NCBI RefSeq assembly: GCF_002929275.1
Contig: NZ_PJIK01000006.1
Location: forward strand, 142,119 to 206,118
Reading direction: 5' to 3'
Origin: Arthrobacter sp. ZGTC131
GTDB taxonomy: Bacteria > Actinomycetota > Actinomycetes > Actinomycetales > Micrococcaceae
DNA: 64,000 bases
This document shows, one piece after another, positions 17,798-27,755 of the stretch; position 1 is the stretch's first letter, and every line of letters starts with the position of its first letter. The notes beneath the pieces are model-generated. The model was not told the origin of the DNA and did not search any database. It saw only the letters and a list, made by a program, of their open reading frames with translations. The translations under genes were made by a program, and so were the position numbers.

Positions 17798-20700
17798 ATG
17801 AGTCTGTCCAACCGCGAGTACGTGGGCCGGGCCCTTGAGGTCTTGGCGGTTGGCCTTGAGCCTTACATCACAGGAGTGCTCGCTGAGCTAGCCCCCGGCG
17901 TGCCCTGGACCAAGATCATTCAGCACAAGGACGAGAACGCCGGTCGGGCCGCGCAAACCTACGCCCCCACCGATCTCAGCCTGCAGCTGCGCATTATGAC
18001 TGAATCCATGGGGTCACTCGGCTACCCCTTCAACCTCCCGCACGATGCGCGCAGCCACACCTCCGAGCTGCGCCAGGCACGCAACCTTTGGGCACACAAT
18101 GAATCCTTTGACGACGCCGATACCTTCCGTGCCCTGGACACCGCCGGTCGGTTGGCAAAAGTGATCGGGCTGGACCAAACTCACAGCGAGTTGGCTGCGC
18201 TTCTCACCGAGTACCAGAACCGCTCTTCTCCGAACCCTGAACAGCCGGAAGAAGACCAGGAGGCTCTGCCGGCCGCCGTCGAGCAGTCCGACCACCCGGA
18301 GGAAAGCCTTCTAGGTGAGCCCTCGGCCCATGGACCGGCTGCATCCGCTGCCCACGTTGTGGTTGCGGTGACCACAGCAGATGCACTGAGCTACGCGATG
18401 GCGCACAACGGCTTCCGCTTCGTCAGGCAGGTCAAGATCACCAACAATGGCGCGGAAATCCGCGGTGCAGTGGTCCAGGTGGAGGCCTCCGCGCAGTCAG
18501 GCCGGATCTCCGGCGACTTCCAGCAGTATGTGGACCTTGCCGCAGGCCAAACCATCACGCTCGATGACCTCAACGTTCCTGTTCAGGCCGCCACCATGTA
18601 TGAACTGGCTGACCGCCAGATGGGAAAGGTGCTGGTCACCGTCCACGCGGCGGGCGCCGATGCCGCCGTGGCGGAGCTGGGCCGCGCGGAGACGGACCTG
18701 ACGCTCCTGCCCGCCCAGCTGTGGATCGCCGGCCGGGGACTCGTCTCCTACGAGTTCCTGGCCGCGTACGTGCAACCACACCATCCCAGCATCACCAAAC
18801 TCATGTCGGAAGCCGCCGACATCCTGATGCAAACAACGGGCAGCGGCAGCTTCGACGGGTACCTGGAAGACGGGGACCGGGTTGACCAGATCGTGTTCGC
18901 CATCGCCCAGGCCATGAGCGCCCGTGACATCCGCTACAGCATGCCACCCGCCAGCTGGGGACTGGAAGGCCAGCAGATACGGACGCCGGCGCAAGTCCTT
19001 GACGATCGTTTGGGCACGTGCCTGGACACCACGCTGGTCCTGGCCGCCGCATTAGAATTCTGCGGCATCAGGCCTCTGCTCTGGCTAGTGGACGGCCACG
19101 CATTCCTCGGCTACTGGCGCGAGGAAGGCAGCCTCAGCACTGCGGCGTCCGACGACGTGCCAGAGCTGGTCAGCCTCGTACAGCGGGGCTTCGTCGGCCT
19201 CGTGGAAACCACTCTCCTCACGGGCAGTCAGCCGATCTCGGCGGCCGCACTCCGCAGCAGCCCGCTGAACCGCTATGTGGAAAGCGGCAATGACGAGATC
19301 AACGCGGTGACTGACATCAGGCGCGCCCGCCTCGATGGCATCTACCCGCTGCCGGCCCGGACCACGTCCGACGCCGGAACCTACACCGTGGTCAACTACG
19401 TCCCGGAAACCAAGACTTCGCCGGCTCTGCCCCAGAAGGCACCCTCGAGCGGAGGAGCCTCCCGGACCGCATCCGATGTTCCACCCCGGGTGCTCCAGTG
19501 GAAGAACGCCTTGCTGGACCTGAGCCTGCGGAACAGGCTCATCAACTTCACTGACACCGCCCGGTTCCCACTCGCAGTGCCCACCGCATGGATGGGCGCC
19601 TTCGAGGACCTCATCAGCAGGGGCACGCCCGTTAGTCTGCTTCCGTCCAACCAGATCAGTGCCATCCACCAGGAGCGCGGCGTCCGCTTCGGCCGGGACC
19701 TTCCCCAGGACGAACTCGCCGAGCTGCTCAGCTCCAAAAAGTCGGTGTTCGCCGAGGTCAGCGAAGACGGCTACAACGCCAAGATGCGGGGGCTCGCCTA
19801 CAAGGCGAAGACCCAGCTGGAGGAAACGGGAGCCAACAACCTTTACCTGGCTATTGGCAGCCTGATGTGGGAACTGGACGGCCGGGCGCTTCGGTCCCCG
19901 CTGGTTCTGGTCCCGGTGAAGCTGAGTTCTGCAGGGAAAAACGGTCTGTACCGGGTCACACTCGATGAGACCGGCCAGTCCACGCCAAACTATTGCCTTC
20001 TCGAGAAGCTGGCCCAGTCTCACGATCTGCGCATCCCGGGCCTCGCCGAGCCGGTTGAAGACGGATTTGGAATCGATCTGGACGCCGCGTTCGCTGCAGT
20101 CCGTGCCGCCGTTTCGGCCAACGCCCTGGCTTTCCGCGTGGAAAACACCGTGGACCTGTCCATGTTGCAGTTCGCAAAGTTCCGCCTGTGGAAGGACCTT
20201 GACGAGAACTGGAAGGAATTTACCGCCAACAGCCTGGTCAATCACCTGATCAGCACCCCCACGGAACTCTATTCAGACAGTGTTGCCGTCACGCCCGACG
20301 TCGACCTGGACGCCTTGGCTGCCCAGTGTCCAATACCAGCGGACTCGTCGCAGTTGGAGGCAGTCGCGTCTGCGGTCGCCGGCCAGACGTTCGTCCTGGA
20401 AGGCCCTCCGGGCACCGGAAAGTCACAGACCATCACCAACCTCCTGACCCGCGCCATTGTTGACGGCAAAAGGGTTTTGTTTGTCGCGGAGAAACGGGCA
20501 GCACTCGATGTTGTTCAGAAGCGGCTCGACGACGTCGGGATGGGGCCGTTCTCCCTTGACCTGCATGACAAGGGCAGCAAGCCGGCGGTGGTCAGGGCGC
20601 AGATCAAACATGCCCTGGAGCTTCGCCTGTCTGCGAACAAGCAGCAGCTTGAGACTGCCTCCACCGATCTTGCCTCGGCCCGCCGTGGACTGGTCCGGTA

Positions 20701-23700
20701 TGCCCACAACGTCCATGAGGAGAATGGCGCGCAGCTTTCCCTCTACAGCGCGCGGACCAAGGCGCTGACCTATGAACCTGACCATGCGACGGTTCCGCTC
20801 AGCCCGGAACTGACAGCGTCTCTGAATGACTCCACCCTGAACTCGATTCGGCAGGTGTTCCGGGAACTTCCGGAGTTCACCGACCCCGTCCGTCCTGGAC
20901 CTGACCACCCATGGCGGTTCGTCTCTGTTGCGGCGGGCGACCAGCAGGAGCAGCAGCTGCTGGCTGTGGGTCGCCGCCTTAATGAGGCGCTGAACGCCTT
21001 GCGGCCAACCCCTGGGCTTCCGTCGGTTCTGGACGCAGCGCAGTCGCCGGCCGACGTCGGAACTCTCGCTAGTCTGCTGCAGGACCGGAACGTCCCACTG
21101 GGAACACTGGATGTGGTCCGCTCCGGCGACTGGTCTGTCAACGCTGAACAGCTGGAGAAACTGGTTACGGCCTTTGCGTCCGTCCAGCATCCGGGCCTTG
21201 AGCACGTAGCGCCGGGGGCCATGGACCTTCCCCTGCCAGAAATTCTCGGCCGTGCGCAGCAGGCCGCAGCTTCCGGGTTCTGGGGACGCAAGAAGCGGTT
21301 GCTGGCAGTGGCCGCCGAACTGTACCCCGTGCTTGTTTCCGGAGCTGAAGTCCGCCACAGGGAGCTTGTGCCGCTGCTGGAGAAACTGGTGGCCGTCCAG
21401 CACGAGGTCTCCGGCCTGCGGGCAACGAGGGGCTCGCTGCCGGGGCTTCCTGCGGATCAGCAATGGAACCCGCTGACACCGGACGCCCAAGCCGACCTGC
21501 GACACCGCATTTCCTGGCTGCGCTGGGCCGCGCAGGCGGTGCAGCCGTCTCCGGAGCCCGCCGTCGTGAGCTTCCAGAGCGAGCTCCGTACGTTCCTGAA
21601 GGACGCCCCGGACGTCCACCAGAACGTTGTCGGCTGGCTGCGGGAGCTTTCCCAGGCCTGGGAAGAATTCCTTCAGATCCAAGGTGTGGGTACCGCTGAC
21701 CTGCGTACGTGGACCGGTGAGCGAGGCTTCCTGGCCCGCTGGTGGGAAACGTGCGTGGCGCGGCGACTGGATACGGCGGGGTCGGTGCCGCTGACGCGGT
21801 GGCTCGAGCTGGTCCGCCATGTCGAGCCGCTGCGTGCTGCGGGGCTAGTGGACGCCCGTAGTGCCATCCTCGACGGCGAGCTGGAGGCCGATGACGCCGC
21901 AGCAGCTTTTGAACGCGGTTTGGCTGAAGGGTCGCTGGCCGAACGGCGCATCGCTACCGGGTTGAGCGACTTTGACACCATCGTGCACGAGCGCACCATC
22001 GAGCGGTTCACCAGCCGAGCGGAAAGGGTACGCGAGTTGCTCAAAACCAACCTCGCCGCCGGGGTCCTCCGCTCCCGGACGGTCTCGTCGTCGTCGACCT
22101 CCGGACGCATGGGCGAGCTGCAGCGGCAACTGACCAGGCAGCGGGGCGGCATGTCCGTCCGCAAACTAATGGAACACTACGCAGACCTCATCACGGGGAT
22201 CATGCCCTGCACACTGGTCAGCCCGGATTCGGTGGCGCGGTTCTTCCCTGCCAAGGCAGCTCTGTTCGACATCGTGGTGTTCGATGAAGCCTCGCAGATA
22301 CGGGTGGCCGACGCAGTGGGTGCCATGGGCCGCGGTGCGTCAGTAGTGGTGGTGGGTGACAGCAAGCAGATGCCGCCGACGTCGTTCGCGGAGATTTCCT
22401 CCGACGCCGGCAGCGACGGGGACGCCGAGATCTCGGTGGTGGAGGACATGGAGTCGATCCTTTCCGAATGCGTGGAAGCGCGGGTGCCACGGCAGTGGCT
22501 GTCCTGGCACTACCGGAGCCAGGACGAATCGCTGATCGCTTTCAGTAACCAGCAGTACTACGACAGTAAGCTTTCCTCGTTCCCGGGCCCGTCCCACGGC
22601 GCTGCGAATGCCGGTGTCCGCGGACACGGCGTGAACTTTGTCCGGGTCGACGGCCAGTTCCACCGTTCGGGACCATCCAAGGTCCTTCGTACCAATCCTG
22701 TGGAGGCCGCGGCGGTGGTGGCCGAGATCCGCCGCAGGTTTGATGCTGATTCCGCGGGCACTCCCTCCATCGGTGTGGTGACGTTCAACCTGCAGCAACG
22801 CGCACTGATCGAAGGTCTGCTGCGCGACACGGAGGAGCCGCGCATCGTCGCTGCTCTTGACGACGACTCAGAAGGGCTGTTCGTCAAAAACCTTGAGAAC
22901 GTCCAGGGTGATGAGCGGGACGTCATCCTGTTCTCGACCGGGTTTAGCAAGAATGACAAGGGATATCTGCCGCTGAACTTTGGTCCCCTGAACCGGTCCG
23001 GTGGTGAACGGCGGCTCAACGTGGCGGTGACCCGTGCACGCCGGCAGGTTGTTGTTTTCTCCAGCTTCAACCCGGCCGACCTGCGCTCCGAAGAAACCAG
23101 CTCCGTGGGCATCAAGCACCTGCGGTCGTACCTTGATCTGGCCGAGCAGGGGACCGCTGCCCTGCCTTACGATGGGCGCCGCGCCGCCAGCGTCGACCTG
23201 CACCGGGAAGAGATAGCCGACGCGCTGCGAGACCGCGGCTTTGTCATTTCAACAGACGTGGGGCTGTCCGACTTCAAAGTTGATATCAGCGTTGCCGTTC
23301 CCGACAACCCCAACCGCCCGTTGATGGCCGTCCTTCTGGACAGCCCCGCGTGGGCTGCCCGCCGGACGGCGGGCGACCGGGACGGGCTTCCCGGGGATGT
23401 TCTTACCCGCATGATGCGCTGGCCCTCAGTCCAGCGGGTCTGGCTGCCGGCCTGGCTGGCCGACCGGGACGCCGTGCTGGACAAGCTTGAAGCTGCTCTG
23501 GAGGAAGCGTACGAGGCGGCAGCTCCTGCTTCAGAACCTCAGGATGCGATGACTGGCGGAACTCCCGCGGCGACGAGCTCCGGACGACGGGCGGCAGAGG
23601 CGGCCGCACCTGAGCAGGAGTTCGTTCTGGTCGCCGGCAAGGACACTTCGCCGCTTGGCCAGGGAACCCTCCTGGAGGCCGTTCAAGCGAACCCTAGGCC

Positions 23701-24277
23701 AGCCACGCTTGTTACCGCATCCGCCCAGTCCAGCTACGAGCCTTGGACTGTCCGGCGCTTCGGCGGCCTTGAAGTACTGGACACGCTTCACTCCCGCAGC
23801 TCCGTAACAGCCGTACGCGAAGCTATCCAAGATGTGATCGCAGCAGAAGGACCTATCCACCAGGAGCGGCTCGCCAAGCTCGTCTGCGCTGCTTTTGAAC
23901 TCAACAAGGTGAACTCGCAAAGGGCAAATTCCGTACTCGATGTTTTGGACGAATCACTCCACTACTGCGACGCCGACGGTTTTATCTGGGACGCCTCGGT
24001 TGACCGGGAGATGTGGGAGCAGTTCCGCCCGAACAGCGCTGACACCACCAGGAAGCCTGAGCACATCAGCGTTGTCGAAATTCGGAACGCGATGGTCGAC
24101 ATCGTGCGGCTCTCCGGTGGCATCGCAGTGGACGAGCTCCACCGAGAAACCATCAAAACTTTCGGGGGCAAGCGTTTGACGGCAGGTGTGACAGCCCGCC
24201 TGAACGAAGGACTGCAGTATGGCGTCGACACGAAGAGGCTTGAGCTTCGAGGTGCATTCGCGCAGCTGGCTAGCTAG
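17798..24277 (+). CDS. giant Swt1-HEPN / DUF4011 / superfamily 1 helicase / DUF3320 protein (2159 aa)
   Basis: Domains in order: an N-terminal Swt1-type HEPN domain (residues 5-140) with the putative RNase motif R-X4-H as RNLWAHNES near residue 95; a middle segment with a transglutaminase-like piece (TCLDTTLVLAAALEFCGIRP); DUF4011 from about 565 (WKNALLDLSLRNRLINFTD); and an SF1 helicase split by a long helical insert. Helicase motifs are EGPPGTGKSQTITNLL (Walker A, about 868), VVFDEASQIRVADA (motif II, about 1492), LSWHYRSQDESLIAFSN, VQGDERDVILFSTGF and LNVAVTRARRQ. An MTES_1575-like nuclease-fold region follows (about 1800-1900), in which the expected acidic/lysine core looks degraded (AVLLDSPAW). 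A C-terminal DUF3320-like domain ends the protein. Such HEPN-helicase giants are recurrent in actinobacterial defence islands; HEPN usually cleaves RNA. The function here is inferred from domains. Confidence 0.9.
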   Translation: MSLSNREYVGRALEVLAVGLEPYITGVLAELAPGVPWTKIIQHKDENAGRAAQTYAPTDLSLQLRIMTESMGSLGYPFNLPHDARSHTSELRQARNLWAHNESFDDADTFRALDTAGRLAKVIGLDQTHSELAALLTEYQNRSSPNPEQPEEDQEALPAAVEQSDHPEESLLGEPSAHGPAASAAHVVVAVTTADALSYAMAHNGFRFVRQVKITNNGAEIRGAVVQVEASAQSGRISGDFQQYVDLAAGQTITLDDLNVPVQAATMYELADRQMGKVLVTVHAAGADAAVAELGRAETDLTLLPAQLWIAGRGLVSYEFLAAYVQPHHPSITKLMSEAADILMQTTGSGSFDGYLEDGDRVDQIVFAIAQAMSARDIRYSMPPASWGLEGQQIRTPAQVLDDRLGTCLDTTLVLAAALEFCGIRPLLWLVDGHAFLGYWREEGSLSTAASDDVPELVSLVQRGFVGLVETTLLTGSQPISAAALRSSPLNRYVESGNDEINAVTDIRRARLDGIYPLPARTTSDAGTYTVVNYVPETKTSPALPQKAPSSGGASRTASDVPPRVLQWKNALLDLSLRNRLINFTDTARFPLAVPTAWMGAFEDLISRGTPVSLLPSNQISAIHQERGVRFGRDLPQDELAELLSSKKSVFAEVSEDGYNAKMRGLAYKAKTQLEETGANNLYLAIGSLMWELDGRALRSPLVLVPVKLSSAGKNGLYRVTLDETGQSTPNYCLLEKLAQSHDLRIPGLAEPVEDGFGIDLDAAFAAVRAAVSANALAFRVENTVDLSMLQFAKFRLWKDLDENWKEFTANSLVNHLISTPTELYSDSVAVTPDVDLDALAAQCPIPADSSQLEAVASAVAGQTFVLEGPPGTGKSQTITNLLTRAIVDGKRVLFVAEKRAALDVVQKRLDDVGMGPFSLDLHDKGSKPAVVRAQIKHALELRLSANKQQLETASTDLASARRGLVRYAHNVHEENGAQLSLYSARTKALTYEPDHATVPLSPELTASLNDSTLNSIRQVFRELPEFTDPVRPGPDHPWRFVSVAAGDQQEQQLLAVGRRLNEALNALRPTPGLPSVLDAAQSPADVGTLASLLQDRNVPLGTLDVVRSGDWSVNAEQLEKLVTAFASVQHPGLEHVAPGAMDLPLPEILGRAQQAAASGFWGRKKRLLAVAAELYPVLVSGAEVRHRELVPLLEKLVAVQHEVSGLRATRGSLPGLPADQQWNPLTPDAQADLRHRISWLRWAAQAVQPSPEPAVVSFQSELRTFLKDAPDVHQNVVGWLRELSQAWEEFLQIQGVGTADLRTWTGERGFLARWWETCVARRLDTAGSVPLTRWLELVRHVEPLRAAGLVDARSAILDGELEADDAAAAFERGLAEGSLAERRIATGLSDFDTIVHERTIERFTSRAERVRELLKTNLAAGVLRSRTVSSSSTSGRMGELQRQLTRQRGGMSVRKLMEHYADLITGIMPCTLVSPDSVARFFPAKAALFDIVVFDEASQIRVADAVGAMGRGASVVVVGDSKQMPPTSFAEISSDAGSDGDAEISVVEDMESILSECVEARVPRQWLSWHYRSQDESLIAFSNQQYYDSKLSSFPGPSHGAANAGVRGHGVNFVRVDGQFHRSGPSKVLRTNPVEAAAVVAEIRRRFDADSAGTPSIGVVTFNLQQRALIEGLLRDTEEPRIVAALDDDSEGLFVKNLENVQGDERDVILFSTGFSKNDKGYLPLNFGPLNRSGGERRLNVAVTRARRQVVVFSSFNPADLRSEETSSVGIKHLRSYLDLAEQGTAALPYDGRRAASVDLHREEIADALRDRGFVISTDVGLSDFKVDISVAVPDNPNRPLMAVLLDSPAWAARRTAGDRDGLPGDVLTRMMRWPSVQRVWLPAWLADRDAVLDKLEAALEEAYEAAAPASEPQDAMTGGTPAATSSGRRAAEAAAPEQEFVLVAGKDTSPLGQGTLLEAVQANPRPATLVTASAQSSYEPWTVRRFGGLEVLDTLHSRSSVTAVREAIQDVIAAEGPIHQERLAKLVCAAFELNKVNSQRANSVLDVLDESLHYCDADGFIWDASVDREMWEQFRPNSADTTRKPEHISVVEIRNAMVDIVRLSGGIAVDELHRETIKTFGGKRLTAGVTARLNEGLQYGVDTKRLELRGAFAQLAS

Positions 24278-24402
24278 GCGAATAAGGCATTTAGGCACTC
24301 ATCGATTTTTCCCAGAAGCATAGCAAGCGGGCCTGCAGATGCCGTTAGCTAGCTGGCGCCCGCACCCAAAACAAATTGATTCAAATTTTGATCGGAGTTC
24401 CC

Positions 24403-26256
24403 ATGTCCCAAGAACCCACACTGCTCTTTCTGCACGGCGTCGGAGACGGAAACAGAGACCGTGCCTGGCTGACTGGCCTTGAGGCGGCGTTATCGCGCCT
24501 GGGGTATCCGGGCATAAACCCTGAATGCATACTTGCACCCAGGTATGCCCACGCACTCAGGGACAGTGATGAATCCTTCCCTCTGCCGAAGATCAACGTC
24601 AAGCAGCCTGCGAGGGACAAGCTCCGCCAGAATCGCCGGGATTTTGAGCGACGCACAGCTGCGCTGGAGTTTCGGTTAGGAAGACATGACCACGGAAGCG
24701 GCTGGGGTGGCGCCGAACTAGTGGTTAACGGGGCGGCGAACCTTCCCGGTTTCGCGCAAGTCCGAAAGTACCTCGGTGACGCTGACGTCAGAGCACAGGT
24801 TCTGCGGCTCATCCTTAGCAAAGTGCCCGCAGCTGGCCGGATAGTAATCGTTGGTCATAGCCTAGGGTCAGTAATTGCTGCAGACCTGATTCAGCGGTTA
24901 CCAAAAGAGCTCGAGGTGGTCGGCTTGGTCACCATCGGCAGCCCACTGGCGAGCGGCAGATTCAATGTCGACAAACTGCGCGAAAATATGCAGGAGCCAC
25001 CCACCAACTTGGCTTGGTGGGCAAATTTTTGGAACGTGCTGGACCCAGTAGCGGCCCACAGGGGCCTGTCGTCGGTGTACAACTGGATGCTTGACTTCCG
25101 AATTGGAACTGGATTCAACCACCACGTACACGACGCCGAAACGTACCTTTCACACGATGCCGTCGCCGAAGCCGTGGGGTTTGGGCTCTTCGGATCCAAG
25201 TCCAAGGAAATCGTCCTCGCGGAACGAGGTCTCGATATTCCACTGGATGCGTCTGAACTGACTGCCTTGGTGGCACTGCGTTATGCCCATCTGCTCAAGG
25301 AACGGCTGGACGGCGAACAGGGTATTCGATTTGCTGGAGCGTTGCGGCAAGTGCAGGCCACAGTCGTCGACGAAATTCGTCAAAGGAATAAGGAAGCGGG
25401 GAGGCCGCTGCCCTCTCAAGTTGCAAGGCTGGCCTTCGACGCATCAGACTCGAATGCGAACGTCCCTAAGCCCCTGCCGAGCCGTCATCTCGCTAAGGAG
25501 GACGCGGTAACGCTACTGACAGTTCTGGCATCCGAAAATGTGATCAGGCCGTTTGATATCAATGTAGACCGCGGTAATTGGCTCGGCGCAATGCGGGAGC
25601 TTACCTCCGAGATGGGGTTGGGTAGCCAGTACGGTACTCACGTTTTTGAGGCTGCCAAAGAGGCCCAAGATGTGCTCAGTGGAGCGCTCGTAATTGATTG
25701 GAAGAAATGGGGAGCACTCGGCGCGGGTGCCGTTGCACTAGTCGTTGCTACCGGCGGTCTGGCCTTGGCTGCGGCACCTGGGGTAGTCGGGGCCGCAGTC
25801 ATCACGAGTGCCCTGGCCGGATTCGGTCCTGGAGGAATGATTGGTGGACTTCTAACTGCGGGGACGCTGGTGGGTGCGGGTGGTGGTGGCATCGCCTTTA
25901 GCCTTGCCAGCCCCGGCACTTCAGCCGAAACCGTCGAAGCAGTGATTCAGCGCCGCTTGGCGGCCGCGATACTGCGCCAGCGGCAAAACCTTGAACCGGA
26001 CTACACGCTGTGGAGCATCCTAACTTCAAATGAGATAACAGTCCGCCGCGAATATGAGCGGCTGGACGAGTTCTCCGATGAGTCCGCTCAGGCACTGAAA
26101 GAGCTGAAGAAGAAGCTTGAGACAATTGGAAGGGCAATGAAGTACTTGTCCGAGAACGGCCTTGAGCCGAAGCTGGTTGAAGATCTAGCGGAAGATGCAG
26201 AGGACCTGGCGGAGAGCCAGGACACTGCTGCGCGCCAGCCCTCACCACTTAGCTAG
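24403..26256 (+). CDS. alpha/beta hydrolase with C-terminal hydrophobic glycine-rich region (617 aa)
   Basis: I chose the ATG at 24403 (GGAG 5 bases upstream) over a TTG 27 bases earlier. The N-terminal 300 residues are an alpha/beta hydrolase: LLFLHGVGDGNRDRAWLTGL (oxyanion-hole region) and IVIVGHSLGSVIAADLIQRL (nucleophile elbow, Ser about residue 153), with a candidate catalytic His in FNHHVHDAETYLSHD. Residues about 430-500 are very rich in Gly, Ala and Val with two or three membrane-length stretches (AVALVVATGGLALAAAPGVV, GGMIGGLLTAGTLVGAGGGG). A charged helical tail follows (ALKELKKKLETIGRAMKYL). The layout suggests a lipase/esterase that can associate with membrane. It lies 125 bases after the giant helicase on the same strand, so it could be its effector or an independent gene. 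Confidence 0.82.
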   Translation: MSQEPTLLFLHGVGDGNRDRAWLTGLEAALSRLGYPGINPECILAPRYAHALRDSDESFPLPKINVKQPARDKLRQNRRDFERRTAALEFRLGRHDHGSGWGGAELVVNGAANLPGFAQVRKYLGDADVRAQVLRLILSKVPAAGRIVIVGHSLGSVIAADLIQRLPKELEVVGLVTIGSPLASGRFNVDKLRENMQEPPTNLAWWANFWNVLDPVAAHRGLSSVYNWMLDFRIGTGFNHHVHDAETYLSHDAVAEAVGFGLFGSKSKEIVLAERGLDIPLDASELTALVALRYAHLLKERLDGEQGIRFAGALRQVQATVVDEIRQRNKEAGRPLPSQVARLAFDASDSNANVPKPLPSRHLAKEDAVTLLTVLASENVIRPFDINVDRGNWLGAMRELTSEMGLGSQYGTHVFEAAKEAQDVLSGALVIDWKKWGALGAGAVALVVATGGLALAAAPGVVGAAVITSALAGFGPGGMIGGLLTAGTLVGAGGGGIAFSLASPGTSAETVEAVIQRRLAAAILRQRQNLEPDYTLWSILTSNEITVRREYERLDEFSDESAQALKELKKKLETIGRAMKYLSENGLEPKLVEDLAEDAEDLAESQDTAARQPSPLS

Positions 26257-26451
26257 ACGTACTGTTCACCGAGGTTGGGAACGCACGGGTCGCAGCCTTA
26301 TGTCCAGGGCCGGTGGGCGCGTCATAGTCGCCCAGTTCTTGCTCTTGTATATGGTCTGAGGAAACCTGACTCGGCGATCCGCTGCGGCCGTCCAATACTG
26401 TGGAATTCCGAGAGGGTCTCGAGGACGAACAAAAATGGAGTCTCAACGATC

Positions 26452-27099
26452 ATGAAGTTTTTGAAAGCAATAATGAATTTTTTCAAAGTCCGCGTTCTGC
26501 TTTGGCTTGTCCTGCTGGTCGTCGTGCTAGTTGTTGCAGGAACGGGCGTCGCATTTGCAACCGGGGGACTCAACGCGCTCGCACTCAGATCGCTATTCAC
26601 CAGCAGCTCGCACGAACGTGATTCGCAGGTGGTTCAGTCTGTTACGCGCTTGCAAGAGGTCGCCCTGCTCAGCCTTCACATGGAGGGTATCTCGAGGCAC
26701 GAAAGCAATGGAGAGGTTCTCGGTGTGGCCATACCCGCGAGCGAGAAAACGACCCTGATCCAGTATCAGTTCGACGCAAAATTAGGCATCGATGGGTCAC
26801 AGGTAAAGATCGAACCCACCGGTCCAAAGTCCTTTCGGTTGACCATTCCTCAATTCATTGGCATCGGCTTCGACAAGCCCACGTTCGAGGACCCCCTCGA
26901 GAGCAACAACGCCCTTGGCTGGCTGGCAACGCCAGCAGTTGAAACTCGCATGGTCAACAACATCCTCAGTGACGAGAACAAGCAGAAATACATCTCCCAG
27001 AACGAAGTAGCGCTGAAGGAGCAGGCCAAGGTTTTCTACTCCGGACTCATCGAAAGTGTTGATTCCGAAATTACCGTCGACTTTGAATTTGCGGGGTAG
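26452..27099 (+). CDS. membrane-anchored DUF4230-like protein (215 aa)
   Basis: The frame is open from 26275, but the ATG at 26452 (GGAG about 11 bases upstream) gives a protein that begins with a typical signal anchor: FFKVRVLLWLVLLVVVLVVA preceded by Lys. The extracytoplasmic part has the features I associate with DUF4230: a helix-start SVTRLQEVALLSLHMEGISR, a FDAKLGIDGSQVKIEP strand region and PKSFRLTIPQFIGIGFDKP, ending in ITVDFEF. The function of this family is unknown. It follows the hydrolase by about 195 bases. Confidence 0.72.
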   Translation: MKFLKAIMNFFKVRVLLWLVLLVVVLVVAGTGVAFATGGLNALALRSLFTSSSHERDSQVVQSVTRLQEVALLSLHMEGISRHESNGEVLGVAIPASEKTTLIQYQFDAKLGIDGSQVKIEPTGPKSFRLTIPQFIGIGFDKPTFEDPLESNNALGWLATPAVETRMVNNILSDENKQKYISQNEVALKEQAKVFYSGLIESVDSEITVDFEFAG

Positions 27100-27232
27100 A
27101 CGCCGGCAGCGCTCCGTCCTCGCCGCATGAGCCCGAGAGTATGCTGCCGCAGTGACGCCTCCGGGTGCGCGCCCAAGGCCTTGGCGCCGCCGTTGTTGCT
27201 GGCAATGCCCCTGCTCTTTGGGGTTCGGCGGA

Positions 27233-27728
27233 TCAACCACCGGCCGAGTCGGGCGCCGTTTCGACAAGATCGACCACCGCCAACTCCAACCGGAACACCC
27301 ACAGCAGCACATCCTCACCCGGCACGTACCAATCGCGGGCCGGGACCCTCCGGAAGCCCAGGGATTCGTAAAGGGCATGCGCCCGTTCCATGAACGTCGC
27401 GCTCGTTATGCTGATTCGGCAACGACTCCGCGTGTTCGATGACCCGCCGGACACGGGGCACGCCCAACGCCGCCGCCTTGACGGCAGGATCAACCGCGAG
27501 CATCCGGAACTCGAGCTCATTTTCAATTGCGATCTCGCTGTACGGTTGCCCTGCGAAGGTGAGCGTCACTGCTGCCACGACTGCGCCCGATGATTCGGCG
27601 ACCCACACCTCGGCATGCTTCGCCCGGTGTTCCGCGTCATCCAGCGCACTCATGTATGGGTGGTCGGCGGCTAGGTGCTGGCGTGGAGGTACGCCTCTCG
27701 CGTGATTCTCTGGACCTCTGATAGTCGG
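27233..27728 (-). pseudogene. frameshifted GNAT acetyltransferase
   Basis: Two overlapping minus-strand frames together make one GNAT protein. The first (from about 27725 or the ATG at 27653) gives LAADHPYMSALDDAEHRAKH, AEVWVAESSGAVVAAVTLTF, ENELEFRMLAVDPAVKAAAL and GVPRVRRVIEHAES. The second frame continues with SITSATFMERAHALYESLGF, RRVPARDWYVPGEDVLLWVF and RLEL. The shift lies near 27420-27440. The acetyl-CoA binding segment is also altered: where the family has RGxG it reads ALGVPRVRRV. It is a recent pseudogene, or a sequencing error at one site. Confidence 0.75.
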
Positions 27729-27755
27729 CGGCCGTTGCCAAGCTAAAAACCACAG

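Noticed and set aside
19085-21820. Two long minus-strand ORFs (386 and 465 aa) opposite the giant helicase
   Set aside because: Their composition is Gly/Arg/Pro-rich without domain patterns, and they lie wholly antisense to a well-supported gene.
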